This document shows, in pieces, positions 13,064 through 24,289 of a DNA stretch of 64,000 nt. Origin of the DNA: Bemisia tabaci (lineage: Eukaryota; Arthropoda; Insecta; Hemiptera; Aleyrodidae); contig NC_092793.1 of NCBI RefSeq assembly GCF_918797505.1, forward strand, positions 65,219,660-65,283,659, read 5' to 3'. Each line of letters opens with the position of its first letter. Within the stretch, counting starts at the first letter, position 1. A program made the translations under genes and the position numbers. Under the pieces are notes generated by a model. It was not told the DNA's origin, searched no databases, and worked only from the letters and a program-made list of their open reading frames with translations.

Positions 13064-13469
13064 TCGGCAGTATGTCATGTCATGTCATGACATCACTCTC
13101 TTTTTTGCCTTTTGGGTCTGTGATGCCGGCTTTCGATGCTCGGCGACAGAAAGATGGAAAGAATCATGCATGAGAAACATAGATATTTTATAAATCACTA
13201 TCTTAAAGTTGAAACCGTCATGAAAGGAACAGTACTGATGACATTACTGCCTGCAACGCAATAAGGCCGTAAACTCCATTAAACATTTTTTGGAAACAAG
13301 GTATCATAGCAGAAAAACTTTTGCACTTTACGACAATGTTTTCACCGAATTGTTCCTTAAATAAAATCAAGAACCTAACCTGAAAATTTGAGATACATAG
13401 GTGCGAAACAGTTTTTATTTTATAAAGTGATAAGTTCCAAAAAAACGCGGGAAAATCTTGATGGATTTA

Positions 13470-13493
13470 CGGCATTCTTGCTTGGTACGGCAG
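13470..13493 (+). repeat. Family B right-end fragment
   Basis: Only ACGGCATTCTTGCTTGGTAC followed by GGCAG is recognisable, a decayed right terminus. No left arm was found. Confidence 0.5.
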
Positions 13494-13870
13494 ATTAACG
13501 GAATGCCTATGTCTATGCACGGATGATGAGTGAATATATTTTAACTCCGTAACTCACCTGCAGATGCGTCATGTTTAAAATTATGAGTGTATCATACAAT
13601 TACTGAAAGCAGTTCTCACCTGAAACAGACAAACAAAGAAAATATTAGAAACTTGTCATTCAGAGCCAAAAAAGTGACGGCTAAAAAGAAGGAGAAGGAA
13701 AAAAAAACAACCTAGTCAGCTATCATCTTCTTTCATGGTGTAGCCATGATGATCTCTTCTGTTCTGTACCATCGTCGATGACAAACAGCAAGTTTCATCT
13801 ACGAGTTTATTGACCCACGCTCGTAATAACAAGGAGGATATTTTCCAACCTACTCGTAGAAAATCGCTCA

Positions 13871-13873
<3 letters not shown>

Positions 13874-13924
<51 letters not shown>
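13874..13924 (+). repeat. A51 homopolymer
   Basis: About 51 consecutive A after CGCTCAGGT. It may be a retroposon poly-A tail or an expanded (possibly length-uncertain) homopolymer. No coding remnant lies upstream. Confidence 0.85.
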
Positions 13925-13926
<2 letters not shown>

Positions 13927-14873
13927 GGCCCTCAAACGATATAACATGTCGTGTTGATCAATCTACCCTAATTTATTTCCGGTAAACCTCAACCCTTCTA
14001 TTTGGCGCGCAGACAAGTTTTCTAAGTATAGGTACTCAGCAATTGTTACGGTTGTCACTCCCCTACATTCATGACTTGCGGCTTAACTTATCGTAAAGTT
14101 CAACTAGCTGTCCTAGTCCTCAAGATGTTGATGCTTCTTGTTTCCTCATTAAAGTTAGTAATCTTGTTGGTTTTTAAGTACAAATTAAAAATTCTCTAAA
14201 TTCCTGGAAGTCTCTGAGACAAAAAATATTCCTCGGACGGTCGCTCGAGTATGGGTAATACGTGGGGGGAGGAGTGTCTAGACCACCGGGTCTTCATCGG
14301 GGGGTCAAGTGTATTCTTGCGTATGCCCCCACAAAAAACCGAAACTGATATTTTTCAATTAAAAAAAAAAAATCGCCAGTCATTTTTAAGGCTTTTCCCG
14401 TTATTTTCTGTAAAATGAAGGGAGGCATACGTAATTCAAAAGGGAATGGGGTAAAAGGCTGCCATACAAGCGCTTCATGGGGGGGGGGGGGGGGGTGAGG
14501 ATGCAAAAGTTAGCCTGATTACCTTACATAATACTAGAACGACAGTCGAGAAACGTCTCAAGTAGCAGAGTTTTATTGAAGAGCTTATTTTTGGGGGGAA
14601 GAGGAGAAAGCAGCAACGTGGCGAATGATTTAGACTGAAGGTGCTCGAGCGATAATGTATGATGGCCGCGCGGTGAGAGAAAAGCGACACTCAGCCCGCT
14701 TGAAATGGAAAACTTTCATAGCTAACAAGGACTTGGATCAATTGATCTCTTGAGACGGTCGAAATAAAGTTTCAAGAGGCACCTGAAACTTGAGAGCTTA
14801 GGCGTCTCGAACACTATGGGAGATTAGTTTTTGACGATGATTATTTTTGGACGATATGGAAAACAGTCGCTAT
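13925..14873. other. No recognisable gene
   Basis: AT-rich, with a G17 tract at 14479-14495. Apparent proline-rich frames are read from the G tract. Confidence 0.5.
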
Positions 14874-15762
14874 CAGGGCCGGATTCACCTACTTGCCGCC
14901 TATGGGACGCCTGTATTTTGTCGCCCCCTTCTCATTCGTTTTGAAACATCAATAAAAACCATCAGGTGAAAGTGCAGCGGGGAGGGGTACATAAGACGCG
15001 TTTACCCGTGTTGGACACATTTTTTGCGAAGTCCTGTTAACATTACCAGCAAAAGTTCACGGAACTTTGCGCGAAAGTTCAATTCCGTGAACCTCTCTCA
15101 ATGTGAACGAGGCCCTCCATTTAAAAGAAATGAACGAAAAAATTATGAAAGGACAAAAAGACCGCACTGTGTTTGACGCAATGCGTGAAGCATTCCTACA
15201 GTCAAATAGGCGCTGTGCGTTTCACACCGACCGCTTCTGAACGCACTGTGTTTGACGCAATGCGTGAAGTATTCATGCAGTCTTGTAGGCGCTATGCGCT
15301 TCACGCCGACCCCGACCACTGATGACCGCACTGTATTTGACGCAATGCGTGAAGTATTCATGCAGTCTTGTAGGCGCTATGCGCTTCACGCCGACCGCTG
15401 CTGACCGCACTGTGTTTGACGCAATGCGTGAAGTATCATGCAGTCTTGTAGGCGCTATGCGTTTCATGCCGACCGCCGCGCCGCGCCGCGCCGCTCCGTT
15501 CCAGGGTTTCTCTCTTAACTCGACTTATTAAAGGCGTTGTCTCTTGTATCACCGAAAGACGACAAAATTAGAAATTACTATACTTTTACTCTCAGGAAAT
15601 GAGAGATTTTGTCGCCTTTTCTCGTTTGTAATTTATATTCTGAATCCAATTTTTTTCTCTCTTTTTTTGATACCTACATTAAAAAAATTGCAAAATTTGC
15701 CGCCCCCTAAATTTTCCGCCATGGGCTGCGGCCCATGTGGTCATCCCTTAGATCCGGCCCTG
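14874..15762 (-). mobile_element. hAT-type non-autonomous element, copy A3, with perfect target duplication
   Basis: It lies in the opposite orientation to the other four copies. It runs from CAGGGCCGGATT to GATCCGGCCCTG and is flanked on both sides by GTCGCTAT, a perfect 8-bp target duplication as made by hAT transposases. Four internal ~80-bp units occupy 15161-15475, the most of any copy here. The perfect duplication points to a fairly recent insertion. Confidence 0.95.
15161..15475 (-). repeat. Four tandem ~80-bp units inside hAT-type copy A3
   Basis: Units begin near 15161, 15241, 15324 and 15403. On the element's own strand each holds GCGCCTACAAGACTGC, ATACTTCACGCATTGCG and CAAACACAGTGCGGTC, separated by GC-rich spacers of varying length. 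Unit number varies between element copies (2-4), which explains most of their length difference. Confidence 0.9.
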
Positions 15763-15880
15763 GTCGCTATCACTGATGACACTCATACACCAACGTTATG
15801 TCATCGCCGTTGACGTGAAAACGCGACAATGAGTGCAGCGACAGCACCGGCTCCGACAAACGTCATTGAGGTTCCGCACA

Positions 15881-16130
15881 CTGCCGTGCTAAGGAAGAAC
15901 GCCGTATGAGCCATCAGACGTTGCCAAATTTTCTTCGACAAATCACGAATTTCTAGGGAAATTTCTGCGTAGATCTCCTCGGATTTTTCAGGAGATTTAG
16001 TTCGTGATTTAATTTAAAATATCTGAAAATTTCAAGGAAAAATATGCATACATTTTTTCAAAAATACATGTTTTATCCGGGGGAATTTTGGCAACTCTCG
16101 AATGTTCATACGGCATTCTTCCTTAGCACG
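15881..16130 (+). mobile_element. Family B element, copy 6
   Basis: The left end CTGCCGTGCTAAGGAAGAAC is intact. The right end TTCCTTAGCACGAG has lost the final GGCAG. It lies about 120 bp to the right of the hAT-type copy A3. Confidence 0.87.
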
Positions 16131-16183
16131 AGTACAGTCCCACGCGACGTACCGATTTACGTATAAAGGGTGGCCTTACAGGG

Positions 16184-16324
16184 GTGATTTTGCAAGATAG
16201 ATACATTGTTTTTCTTCATTTAAATCTATTAAAAATATCGATTTCAGATCAGGCTAGCCGCCTCACTAGGAATCGATTATTTCACATACATATCGATAGA
16301 GGAAAACATCGGTTGACTATCCCT
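16184..16324. mobile_element. Small ATCGAT-arm palindrome, decayed
   Basis: It matches the 38.3-kb element: TTTTGCAAGATAGATACATT, TTTTTCTTCATTTAAAT, TATCGATTTCAGATC and GCCTCACTAGGAATCGATTA. Confidence 0.6.
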
Positions 16325-17149
16325 CACTATATTTTAATAAATTTGCAGTTGACAACACAAGGTATTAAAAAAATTGCTTCACTTGCTTAAGCCTAAGGTG
16401 CAGTATTTTGGCATTGTTGTTAATGAAACTACATTCACATATACTCAAATGCTATATTCGACAAAGATAAACTTGTGTGGAAAATAAAAGTTTTGTCACC
16501 GTGACCTCAGATCTTGGGTCTGAGCCTGAGCCTCTCTCGCGATCCGTTACCAAAGAGACATCGATTGATGCTAGATAACACTCAAAGGTCAATCATTAGT
16601 TCTAATGAAATTTTGACGTCGCAAATAATAATCGATTTTTGATTATAGTTGGAGGTCAACTTCCATGACGAACCGTTTTGTTTGTGAGAGACTGATGGGC
16701 GCGATGATCCGTGGCATTTTATTCGCTTAGAGCCACGGCAAGTCCGGGACTGCAAAATTGTTATCGCCCCAATTAATCATCCTACATTTCAGACACAAGT
16801 TTAATTTGGATCGCTCGTACCGGCGTATATTAATTGAAGATGGTGCGACATGACGATCAAAGGCAACTCATCACGTGATCAAGAGCTCTTGTTTTTTACT
16901 ATCCTCATTGTGTTAATCATATGCTTAGAGCCTCCTTCCACTTGAAAGAGAGTTTGCGAATTTCACGATTCCTCTAATTTATAGAATTATTGTAAGAAAC
17001 TAAGAGGGAACGCCTCGCGGCCGCTGCGCAGCCAAACCACCAGAGGGCGCTGATGCTATATCTATAAGTTATCCTCTTGTGAGTTACATACTTAGAGGGG
17101 GCTCATCTAGGGGCTATTTCCTATCGATAGCTGTGAAAGTCATACAAAT

Positions 17150-18480
17150 CGGCCCTCTGTTTTCTAATGAGTGTTTCGATGGAATCTGAGCATTTTTTTA
17201 ACATCATAGATAACGGAATCCTCTTCAAACTCAAAACAACGCAAAGGACAATGGAAGATTATACGGAAATGGGTTCGAATCAAACATGCAACTTTTTTAA
17301 CTCTGCGGGGTGCCGAGTTGCATACACTAGATTTTGCGGGCGATCTTCATATACGGCGCTCGTGATAGGGTACAACAGGTGCGAGCAGTGTTTCCCTCGC
17401 TCGTATGCAACCCAACCCCACGTAAAGTTAAAATAGCTGCATGTTGTGTCTCAACCCAACCTCATCTTTTCTCCCGTTGTTTTACGCCTTGTGCTTTATT
17501 CAAATTCCGGGTTTGTCCTATACGGAGAGTCCGTCCCACGGAGCAGATTGTTATTGTTGCATTCCTTTGTGCGACAGGAGCATCAAAATATTATTAGTTG
17601 ACCAAAATGAACGTCACATTCGAGGAAAACACTAACTATACTAGTCCCCTCCGGGAACAAATTTTAGATTTCGCCGGCAAAATCAAACGTATGCAACCTG
17701 GCCCACCGCGGAGTTAAGATAGTTGCGCATGTGGGGTTCGAACCTAACTTCGTATATTCTTCCATTGGTTTACGATAGGTCGACGGTGCAAGTCGGCAAT
17801 CACATAACTCGGTTTGCGACGTCGCAGACTTCCTGTCTTTTAAACGGGAAACTAATCAACGGCAACTCTTTAAAACTGCCGTAATTTTTCTTCTCTATGC
17901 GAAGAAAATTCTGCAAAAACTTCAAGAAATGATGTCAATTTGTTTTCCTTTAAAAAAATAACATAGAGGCGGAGATTTTCAGACACCGCAAAGGAGATTA
18001 TGTGATTGCGCAGACTTACGCCGTCGAAGTGCATTATTCAAGTGCTTTATTCTCTTAAGTGCTTCATCTTAGTTTGTTTATACCGCATTATTTGAATGTA
18101 TATTGATGTATTTTCTCTGTTAACTAGAGAGCATAGAGAAACTTACACGGGATGGTTTTGGATGATTCCACTTCCAAAGGTAGTAATGGAAAATGACGAA
18201 ATGGGTTTTGAATTGAAAATCGTGTCCCTTACCTAAATTAACTTTTTGATGGAGGGAAGGACTAGGATAATACTCATTCCACTTCCTTTAGATATGGCGA
18301 GAGCCTAAAATACTAGTTCCTTTTAAGAAAATGTAGTCCAATTTTTCAATTCTCTTTTCATAATCATGTCATTGCGTTTTTATTTTTTGGTTGAACTTTA
18401 GGTACTTCTTCAAACTCTCTCGATAGTACTCATCAGACTGGCGAGGTTACAAATTTCTGAGGGATTGGTCGCGGAGTAGC
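17150..18480 (-). mobile_element. ~1.1-kb element D1, inverted relative to the copy at 31.8 kb, interrupted by a nested insertion
   Basis: Over its whole length this matches the reverse complement of 31830-32900, except for an insert at 17780-18027. It holds three copies of a 40-bp motif (CATGCAACTATTTTAACTCC plus GGGTTGCATAC) at 17287-17327 (+), 17401-17441 (-) and 17690-17732 (-). The end near 18480 is fuzzy. I see no transposase; short frames conserved between the copies follow nucleotide homology. Confidence 0.75.
17780..18027. mobile_element. Family E element nested inside D1
   Basis: 248 bp, with ends TCGACGGTGCAAGTCGGC and GACTTACGCCGTCGA and inner arms AATCACATAA. It contains the recurring phrase CTCGGTTTGCGACGTCGCAG. 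Comparison with the uninterrupted copy at 32.27 kb (GTGTAGAACAATG) shows it inserted into an existing D element. Confidence 0.8.
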
Positions 18481-20690
18481 CAGGGACCGGCTCCTCTGGT
18501 GAACTTTATAGACACAAATACGATTTCACTGATACTAGACATGTTTCAAGCTTTCGTAACAATTTTAAAGTCATCTATTTAAATACGATAAAACGATGCA
18601 TTGTGACTACAGTTTCAAATTGATAGACTCATTCAACAACTAGCAGTTCAAATGTTTCAACGCATGCAAATCTGTAAATTAACAAATGAAATCCTAGTGT
18701 CAGGAGTTTATGGTTAACTTTAGTCCCCCATTACAGCGATTTCAGGGAAATTCGAACGCTCCATTCTGTCTAAGAAGGTGCTCAATCAAACAACACTCAC
18801 CTTTATTTGCAATGCACTCAAGTAAAATTTTTGCAGGAAATGGGGAAAGAAGTGATTACTAAAGAGCCAAGTCTTTCCTGGTTTTTAATTTTTTTCCCCG
18901 TCCATTTTTCAAGCTTAAGATTTCTAATCTTCGACGCTTTGAGAGTGTTCAATGTCATTTAACGCTTGTGAAATAAGCACTAGCGTTTATCACAGGTTAT
19001 ACAAGAGCCACCTAGTGTGACGAAGGAAAACAACAATACCGTTTCAACGCTTCTAATTTTGACAATTTTTTGCTTAAATGGATTAATATTTTTAAAATAA
19101 AAATAAGACGCTGACCTTCTTTAACCATCAATCAGCTACTACTTCTCTGGCATATTTTGTCACCAACAATTAAGGTGATTCGATGGACGCTATATTTTGT
19201 GTCAAAACGACATGCGATACATCGCATCGATTAGTTCCATCTTTTCAGCTATACTCGTCATAGACCATAGAGAGACTAAAGAATTCACTTACATGGTTTT
19301 CGCGCTTGGTTACACGCTTTACATGGTTTCCATTCGATCGTCATAGTAGTGCTTACTTAGACAAATGCAAAGACTATGATAGCACTTACGCTCAATGAAA
19401 GTACAGTGCCTGCTACAAAGACAAATTTTTAGCACTGTACACAAAATTGTACAATTCGTTCCCTGGAGCGCGAACCTGAATAAGGGCCACAAGGAGGGTC
19501 CATTTCATTACAGCTCCTTAATTCGAAATTTCCATGTGTGAATGTAGGGTAGAGTAAACGGACCAATCATCTTAATCCCTCTCTATGAATAGGAAAAGTG
19601 AACGAGGGGTAAAAAATGCCAATAATGGGACCAAGGATTCACTTCATCCCTTCCTTGCACCCCCTCCCCACAGTCTTTATAACCTCTCATCGGCTCTAAC
19701 CCTACGAGTCTTACGCCTGTCTCTTTAAGTGATACGAACGTATTCCTTGTAAATTCTATTCTTTAAAGTTTATTTCATGTTTATTGCAAATGCAATGTTT
19801 TATCCACAAAAATTCATCTGAAATCCCAAGCATCCTCTTACTTGCTGTATCCATTTTTGGAGGATCGAAAAAGTGGCGTTGGCTGGAAAACGTGAGCGAA
19901 TCAGATTATTGTTTTCCGAGTTACCAGACCATAACAGCAGGAACAATGAACAATTATAAGTGAGTATTTAGGCGAGCCAAAAAACCGAGTGACATGCCGC
20001 AAAGCATCGTATCGACTCGAGAAACTAGCCCAGCTTCTAGTGGATGAAAATTGCAGGATTCATGGTCAAAGATCCGCAAATTTCTAATCGTGTACCTATT
20101 CACAGATCAATAAAATTGAAATAAGTGGTGGCTAAGCAATCTCTCAAGCCGCGCGACGTTGCCTTTCGCCAGAGAATATAGTTTTTAAAATCAGAAGTGG
20201 AATCCGGAAACCTTCTTCCTTGCGCCTACGTTACAAGGAGGACACGAAGCTGGCGCATCCTGGGGAGTGTCTCCACCTCTCCTCTCAGGAGACTTTGAGA
20301 TTTTGAAATTTGAATAATTTGGCCACTTACAGCATCGAATTGAAAATTGCCTCAAAAATGCCCAAAAATGCCCCATAACTCCAAAAAATGGGAGTTTAGG
20401 GGAAAAGCGAAAAAATCAAAAGGTTCTTATTTCTTGCTGTGGACTCCGAATCCAAAGTCAAAACATACCCTTCCTTTTTGAAAATCGCGAGAAACGGGGG
20501 GGGGGGGGGGCTGAAAATATTTTCATTCGATTCTTTGGGGTCGATTCACCCAATGAAAGTTTTTGTCCCGAAGCTCAATTTTCCACCGTTTTCGAGAAAA
20601 AGATAGTGGACGGGCGGTCTGGACCACCCTATAGATACTCCAGTTTCAGATAGATTTAAGTGAGAGAAGTGGTCGATTGCCGAATTTGGA
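18481..20690. other. No recognisable gene
   Basis: AT-rich, with one arm of the GTGATTCGAT element and a G15 tract at 20496-20510. Nothing else could be supported. Confidence 0.5.
19174..19293 (+). repeat. Single arm of the GTGATTCGAT element
   Basis: It matches the left arm of the 56.1-kb element (GTGATTCGATGGACGC, ATCGCATCGATTAGTTCCAT, GAGACTAAAGAATTCA). No opposite arm was seen nearby. Confidence 0.72.
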
Positions 20691-20699
20691 AAAAAAATA

Positions 20700-21030
20700 G
20701 CATTGGATCCTATCTAGGCGGTGGCGGGGCCTGGAACTGACAATGAGTTGGCCGGTCAGAGGCGATACGATCCGTTGGCTGTTCTCCCCGGAGTGGATCC
20801 ACGTCCGAGTCGGATTGTGAGTCTGTGCTGGGTCCAGGCTGCGCGGCGAGCTGAAGCCGGGGCAAGGCGATTGGATGTATAAAGAAAAGCACGAAAGGCG
20901 CAACGCGGCGCGGGCACGGGACGCCGCCGCCACTACCGCCTCGCCGCGAGCCGGGCCATGGATCGGCAGAGGGGGCACGGGCGGGGCCCGGAGAAGGTGA
21001 ACGACTTGCTCTCGAAATCAAGTGCAGAAA
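20700..21030 (+). promoter_or_regulatory. GC/CpG-rich island with TATA box; candidate promoter and first exon
   Basis: CpG-dense, with TATAAAG at 20878-20884. An ATG at 20958 opens a short frame that meets a possible donor (GGAGAAG|GTGAAC) after 13 codons. Both strands are open in several frames because stops are GC-poor, so the proline/alanine-rich frames are not evidence of a protein. No downstream exon was identified. Confidence 0.3.
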
Positions 21031-21540
21031 GTTCAACTTAACGAGAGCTTAGCGTGTAAAGCTCCTGCACACTGCCACACGTTCCCAACCGACCCACCGA
21101 CCGACCGATCCAGCCCAGAGTCGCTCCGACAACCCACTTTCGCATCTTTTAGACAATTAAGTTTTTTCACCACCTTTCTCTCGCCCGATGAAAACTTTCT
21201 TCGGGAACTCATAAATGGGGCGTCTGATTTTGGCCCGGAAATCCAGTAATCCGACGAAATTTTATCGCTCCTTTTCTACGAGGAAGCGTGCATGCCATTA
21301 GTTTCTCTCGGCGCACGCAAAATTGCAAGAGAAATTTTTTGGTAAGCGCTTCGTTTGGTCGTTCAAGTGTTGGGGATTATCCTCTACAATTGTTGTGCTA
21401 CCCCAAGTTGTTGGATGATAAGGGCATTTCCAAGCAATTGCGGTATAGTAACGCAACGTTAGGGTTAGTGACTTGATTTATCAGCGTGCCACCACAATTC
21501 ATTGGAAACAGTGTTCGAAACTCACAGGCACCAACGGCGT

Positions 21541-22321
21541 GGCCCATGGCGGCAAATTTTGCAATTTTTTTAAATGTAGGTATAAAGAAAAATCGGATTC
21601 AGTAAAAAAATTACAAACGAGAAAAGGTGACGAAATCTCTCATTTCCTGAGAGTACATCACAAAATTCGTCGTCCTTCTGTGATACAAGAGACAGCACCT
21701 TTAATTAGTCCAGTTAAGACTAAGAGAAACCGAACACGGAATTTGGTCTAGAACGGCGCGGCGCAGAGAGCAATGATGACGAGGCCTAGAGATGAAAAGG
21801 AGAAACCCCCGCGCGGCGCGCGGCGGTCGGCATGTAACACATATTAGCGCCTACAAGACTGCATGAATACTTCACGCATTGCGCCAAAGACGATGCGGTC
21901 AGCAGCGGGCGGCGTGAAACGCATAGCGCCTACAAGACTGCATGAATACTTCACGCATTGTGCCAAACACAGTGCGGTCAGCGTCGCAGCGGCGGAAGTT
22001 AAAATTATTAAACCATATTTATGTTTGCTCTTTCATAATTTTTTCGTTCATTTCATATAAATGGAAGGCCTTGTCCACACAGAGATAGGTTTACGAAACT
22101 TAACTTTCGCGCCAAGTTCCGTGAACTTTTGCTAGTAGTGTTGACAGCAGGTTGACAGGGCTTTTGCAAAAAATGTGTCCAACTCGAGTAAACGCGTCTT
22201 ATGCACCCCTCTCCCTCCGGCACGTTCACTTGATAGTTTTTATTGATGTTCCAAAACTAATGAGAAGGGGGCGGCAAAATACAGGCGGCCCATGGGCGGC
22301 AAGTAAGTAAATCCGGCCCTG
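21541..22321 (+). mobile_element. hAT-type non-autonomous element, copy A4, left end missing
   Basis: Homology starts abruptly at GGCCCATGGCGGCAAA, so the first ~40 bp including the left terminus have been lost or replaced by unrelated sequence. The right end AATCCGGCCCTG is intact. There are two internal ~80-bp units, and strong similarity to copy A5 outside them. Confidence 0.88.
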
Positions 22322-23440
22322 GTGACTAGATTTTCTGGAGATCATATATAGCCAGGAAGCTAGTAGCCCCTAACATCATTTTTTTCTTTGCAGGTATGAC
22401 ACCAGCAGGATAAGCTGCGCTCCTTCGTCTGAAAACAATTTATTTTGAAAAAAGAACCATAAAACTATAGAAAAATTCAAAATTTGTCAAATTTAGGAAC
22501 CTATTTACGATACATGAACTGTTTCACGAATTCCTCAGAAAAGAGGAAAACCTGACTGGCGCTCTGTTTGACGTTGCTTTATGAATATCCTAAAAACCGT
22601 TAGAAACTGAGACGGTGTGCGCAGTGCAAGACCTCCATGAGGGAAATTGAGAGGGCAAGCAAACCTATCTTCTTTGTCCCCTCAGGCCCTCACTCTTCAA
22701 AATTATTACAAAATTGTATGCGGAGTGGGAAGAAGATTTCCAGATCCCGTAAAAAATGTCTTACCAGAACTTTTTAGCTGACTACTCGTTTTTTCCGTTT
22801 CCAGAGAATGCTGCACTGACAAAAATTCTGGCGATGAATCTCAGAAAGATGGTATTTTTGACGAGAGAGAACTTAATAAAACAGCACTAGAGCGAAAAAG
22901 TGTATTAAAAGCAAGACTATTTCCCAATTAATTATTGACTATAGGTACAATATCAATTCGCGATTAAATACTAGAATTCCTGGCCTTCGAGACAAAAATT
23001 CTACTGTTTAAGGCAAGAAATCCTTTTAGGAGTGCCAGAATTGTCTCATCAGCAACCGAAATTTCTGTCATAGTCATAATATAGGATAGGCGTATGATTT
23101 CGTACCTTTGCATAACTCATGCATGGATTACCGCCATTCAAAATCACCGCCAAACAGAGCATGATACTTTCATAATATTACTGCATTACACTAACAGGCT
23201 TGCCTAACTGAGGCGAATAGAGAGTCATATATACACATGGCGAAAAGTTTACATGCTCCCGATATATTTAGCGATGAGAGACGGGGATATTCACAGGTGA
23301 AGTAAACAAAACTAAATATTAGCGAAATTTTGAATTAGTTTGCACAGTAAAAATTAATCCTATGTAAAGAAAAATTAAATGAAAATTCAACTGTGACAAC
23401 AAACACAGCCAACTCTTAATATCCATCACATTTAATGATT
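22322..23440. other. No recognisable gene
   Basis: AT-rich sequence with no long frame and no obvious repeat. Confidence 0.5.
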
Positions 23441-23443
23441 TTA

Positions 23444-23525
23444 TGTGGGGGAGGGGGAGGAGGAGGCGGATAGACAGTGAGACGGGGGAGGTGGAGGAGG
23501 AGGGGAAGGTGGAGGAAGAGGTTTA
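23444..23525 (+). repeat. Purine-rich GGA/GGT tract
   Basis: About 80 bases almost without pyrimidines (GGGGGAGGGGGAGGAGGAGG and variants). It could form triplex or quadruplex DNA, but no function is indicated. Confidence 0.7.
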
Positions 23526-23849
23526 CACATATGGCACCGCCCCAGTCAAGTTGGTATACGAAAATATTATTGAGAATGGGTTAGATTTTTTTTTAGAAAA
23601 AGAAAATGTATGAAAGAGAATTAAAATTTAGAAATTTAGCGCATCCGACTCTTCTTACTTGTTTTAGAACTTGAAATCATTGACATGATTATTGGAGGTA
23701 GTCCAAGCCTATAGTGAAATGGTAAAATCGCATCATGTTCCACGAGTTCAGGACCAACACAGGAATGCCCATTTCAAGGCAATCATAAGTATACCTCATG
23801 TCTACAAATAGTTTAGACGGTTGAGAAACGTTATAATATTTTGTATGAT

Positions 23850-24200
23850 TCATGGGCGGTACTACAATTAGGAACTTTCTGTTGGGCGGTGGGGGGGGGG
23901 GGCTAAAGGATATCCTACAATGGAGATTTGTGAGACTCCCCGCTCCAAAGGTAGGATCGGGGGATTCATCTGTGGCTCCAAAGGGGGAGGGGTCTAGGGG
24001 CCTCCCGCCTCCTCCCGGAAAATTTTGTAAAATTGAGTCATCTCAGCAATTTTGAGCTATTCTCACCGAAAAATGGATCGGATCTTAATTTCAAAGATGA
24101 AATATGTGTCACACGTCATATTTTTCTCTTGAGGGGGGGGGGGGGGGGGCTGGTGAATTTCTGAGAGGGAAAAGCCCCCCTAGTTCCACCCATGGTGTGA
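23850..24200 (+). repeat. Poly-G-containing repeat, family H
   Basis: Two G tracts (23891-23902 and 24133-24149) bracket CTCCCGGAAAATTTTG, GAGTCATCTCAGCAATTTTG and AGCTATTCTCACCGA, and the block ends near CCACCCATGG. Similar blocks occur at 29.9 and 35.3 kb. Terminal repeats were not defined. Confidence 0.6.
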
Positions 24201-24289
24201 TTATGCCCGAAGTATACAATGCAGATTTTTTAAATTTCATTGAAAGTATAGTTACAGGAAAGATGGAGAAAGAAAGAGCAGTGTGAGAC

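Noticed and set aside
15143..15531. Repeated peptides (HCVK/ASNTVRS type) in overlapping frames
   Set aside because: Translations of the ~80-bp tandem units in hAT-type copies; unit length is not constant modulo three.
17167..17436. Peptide conserved between the two D copies
   Set aside because: Amino-acid similarity is explained by nucleotide homology of the repeat; stops and frames are not maintained through the element.
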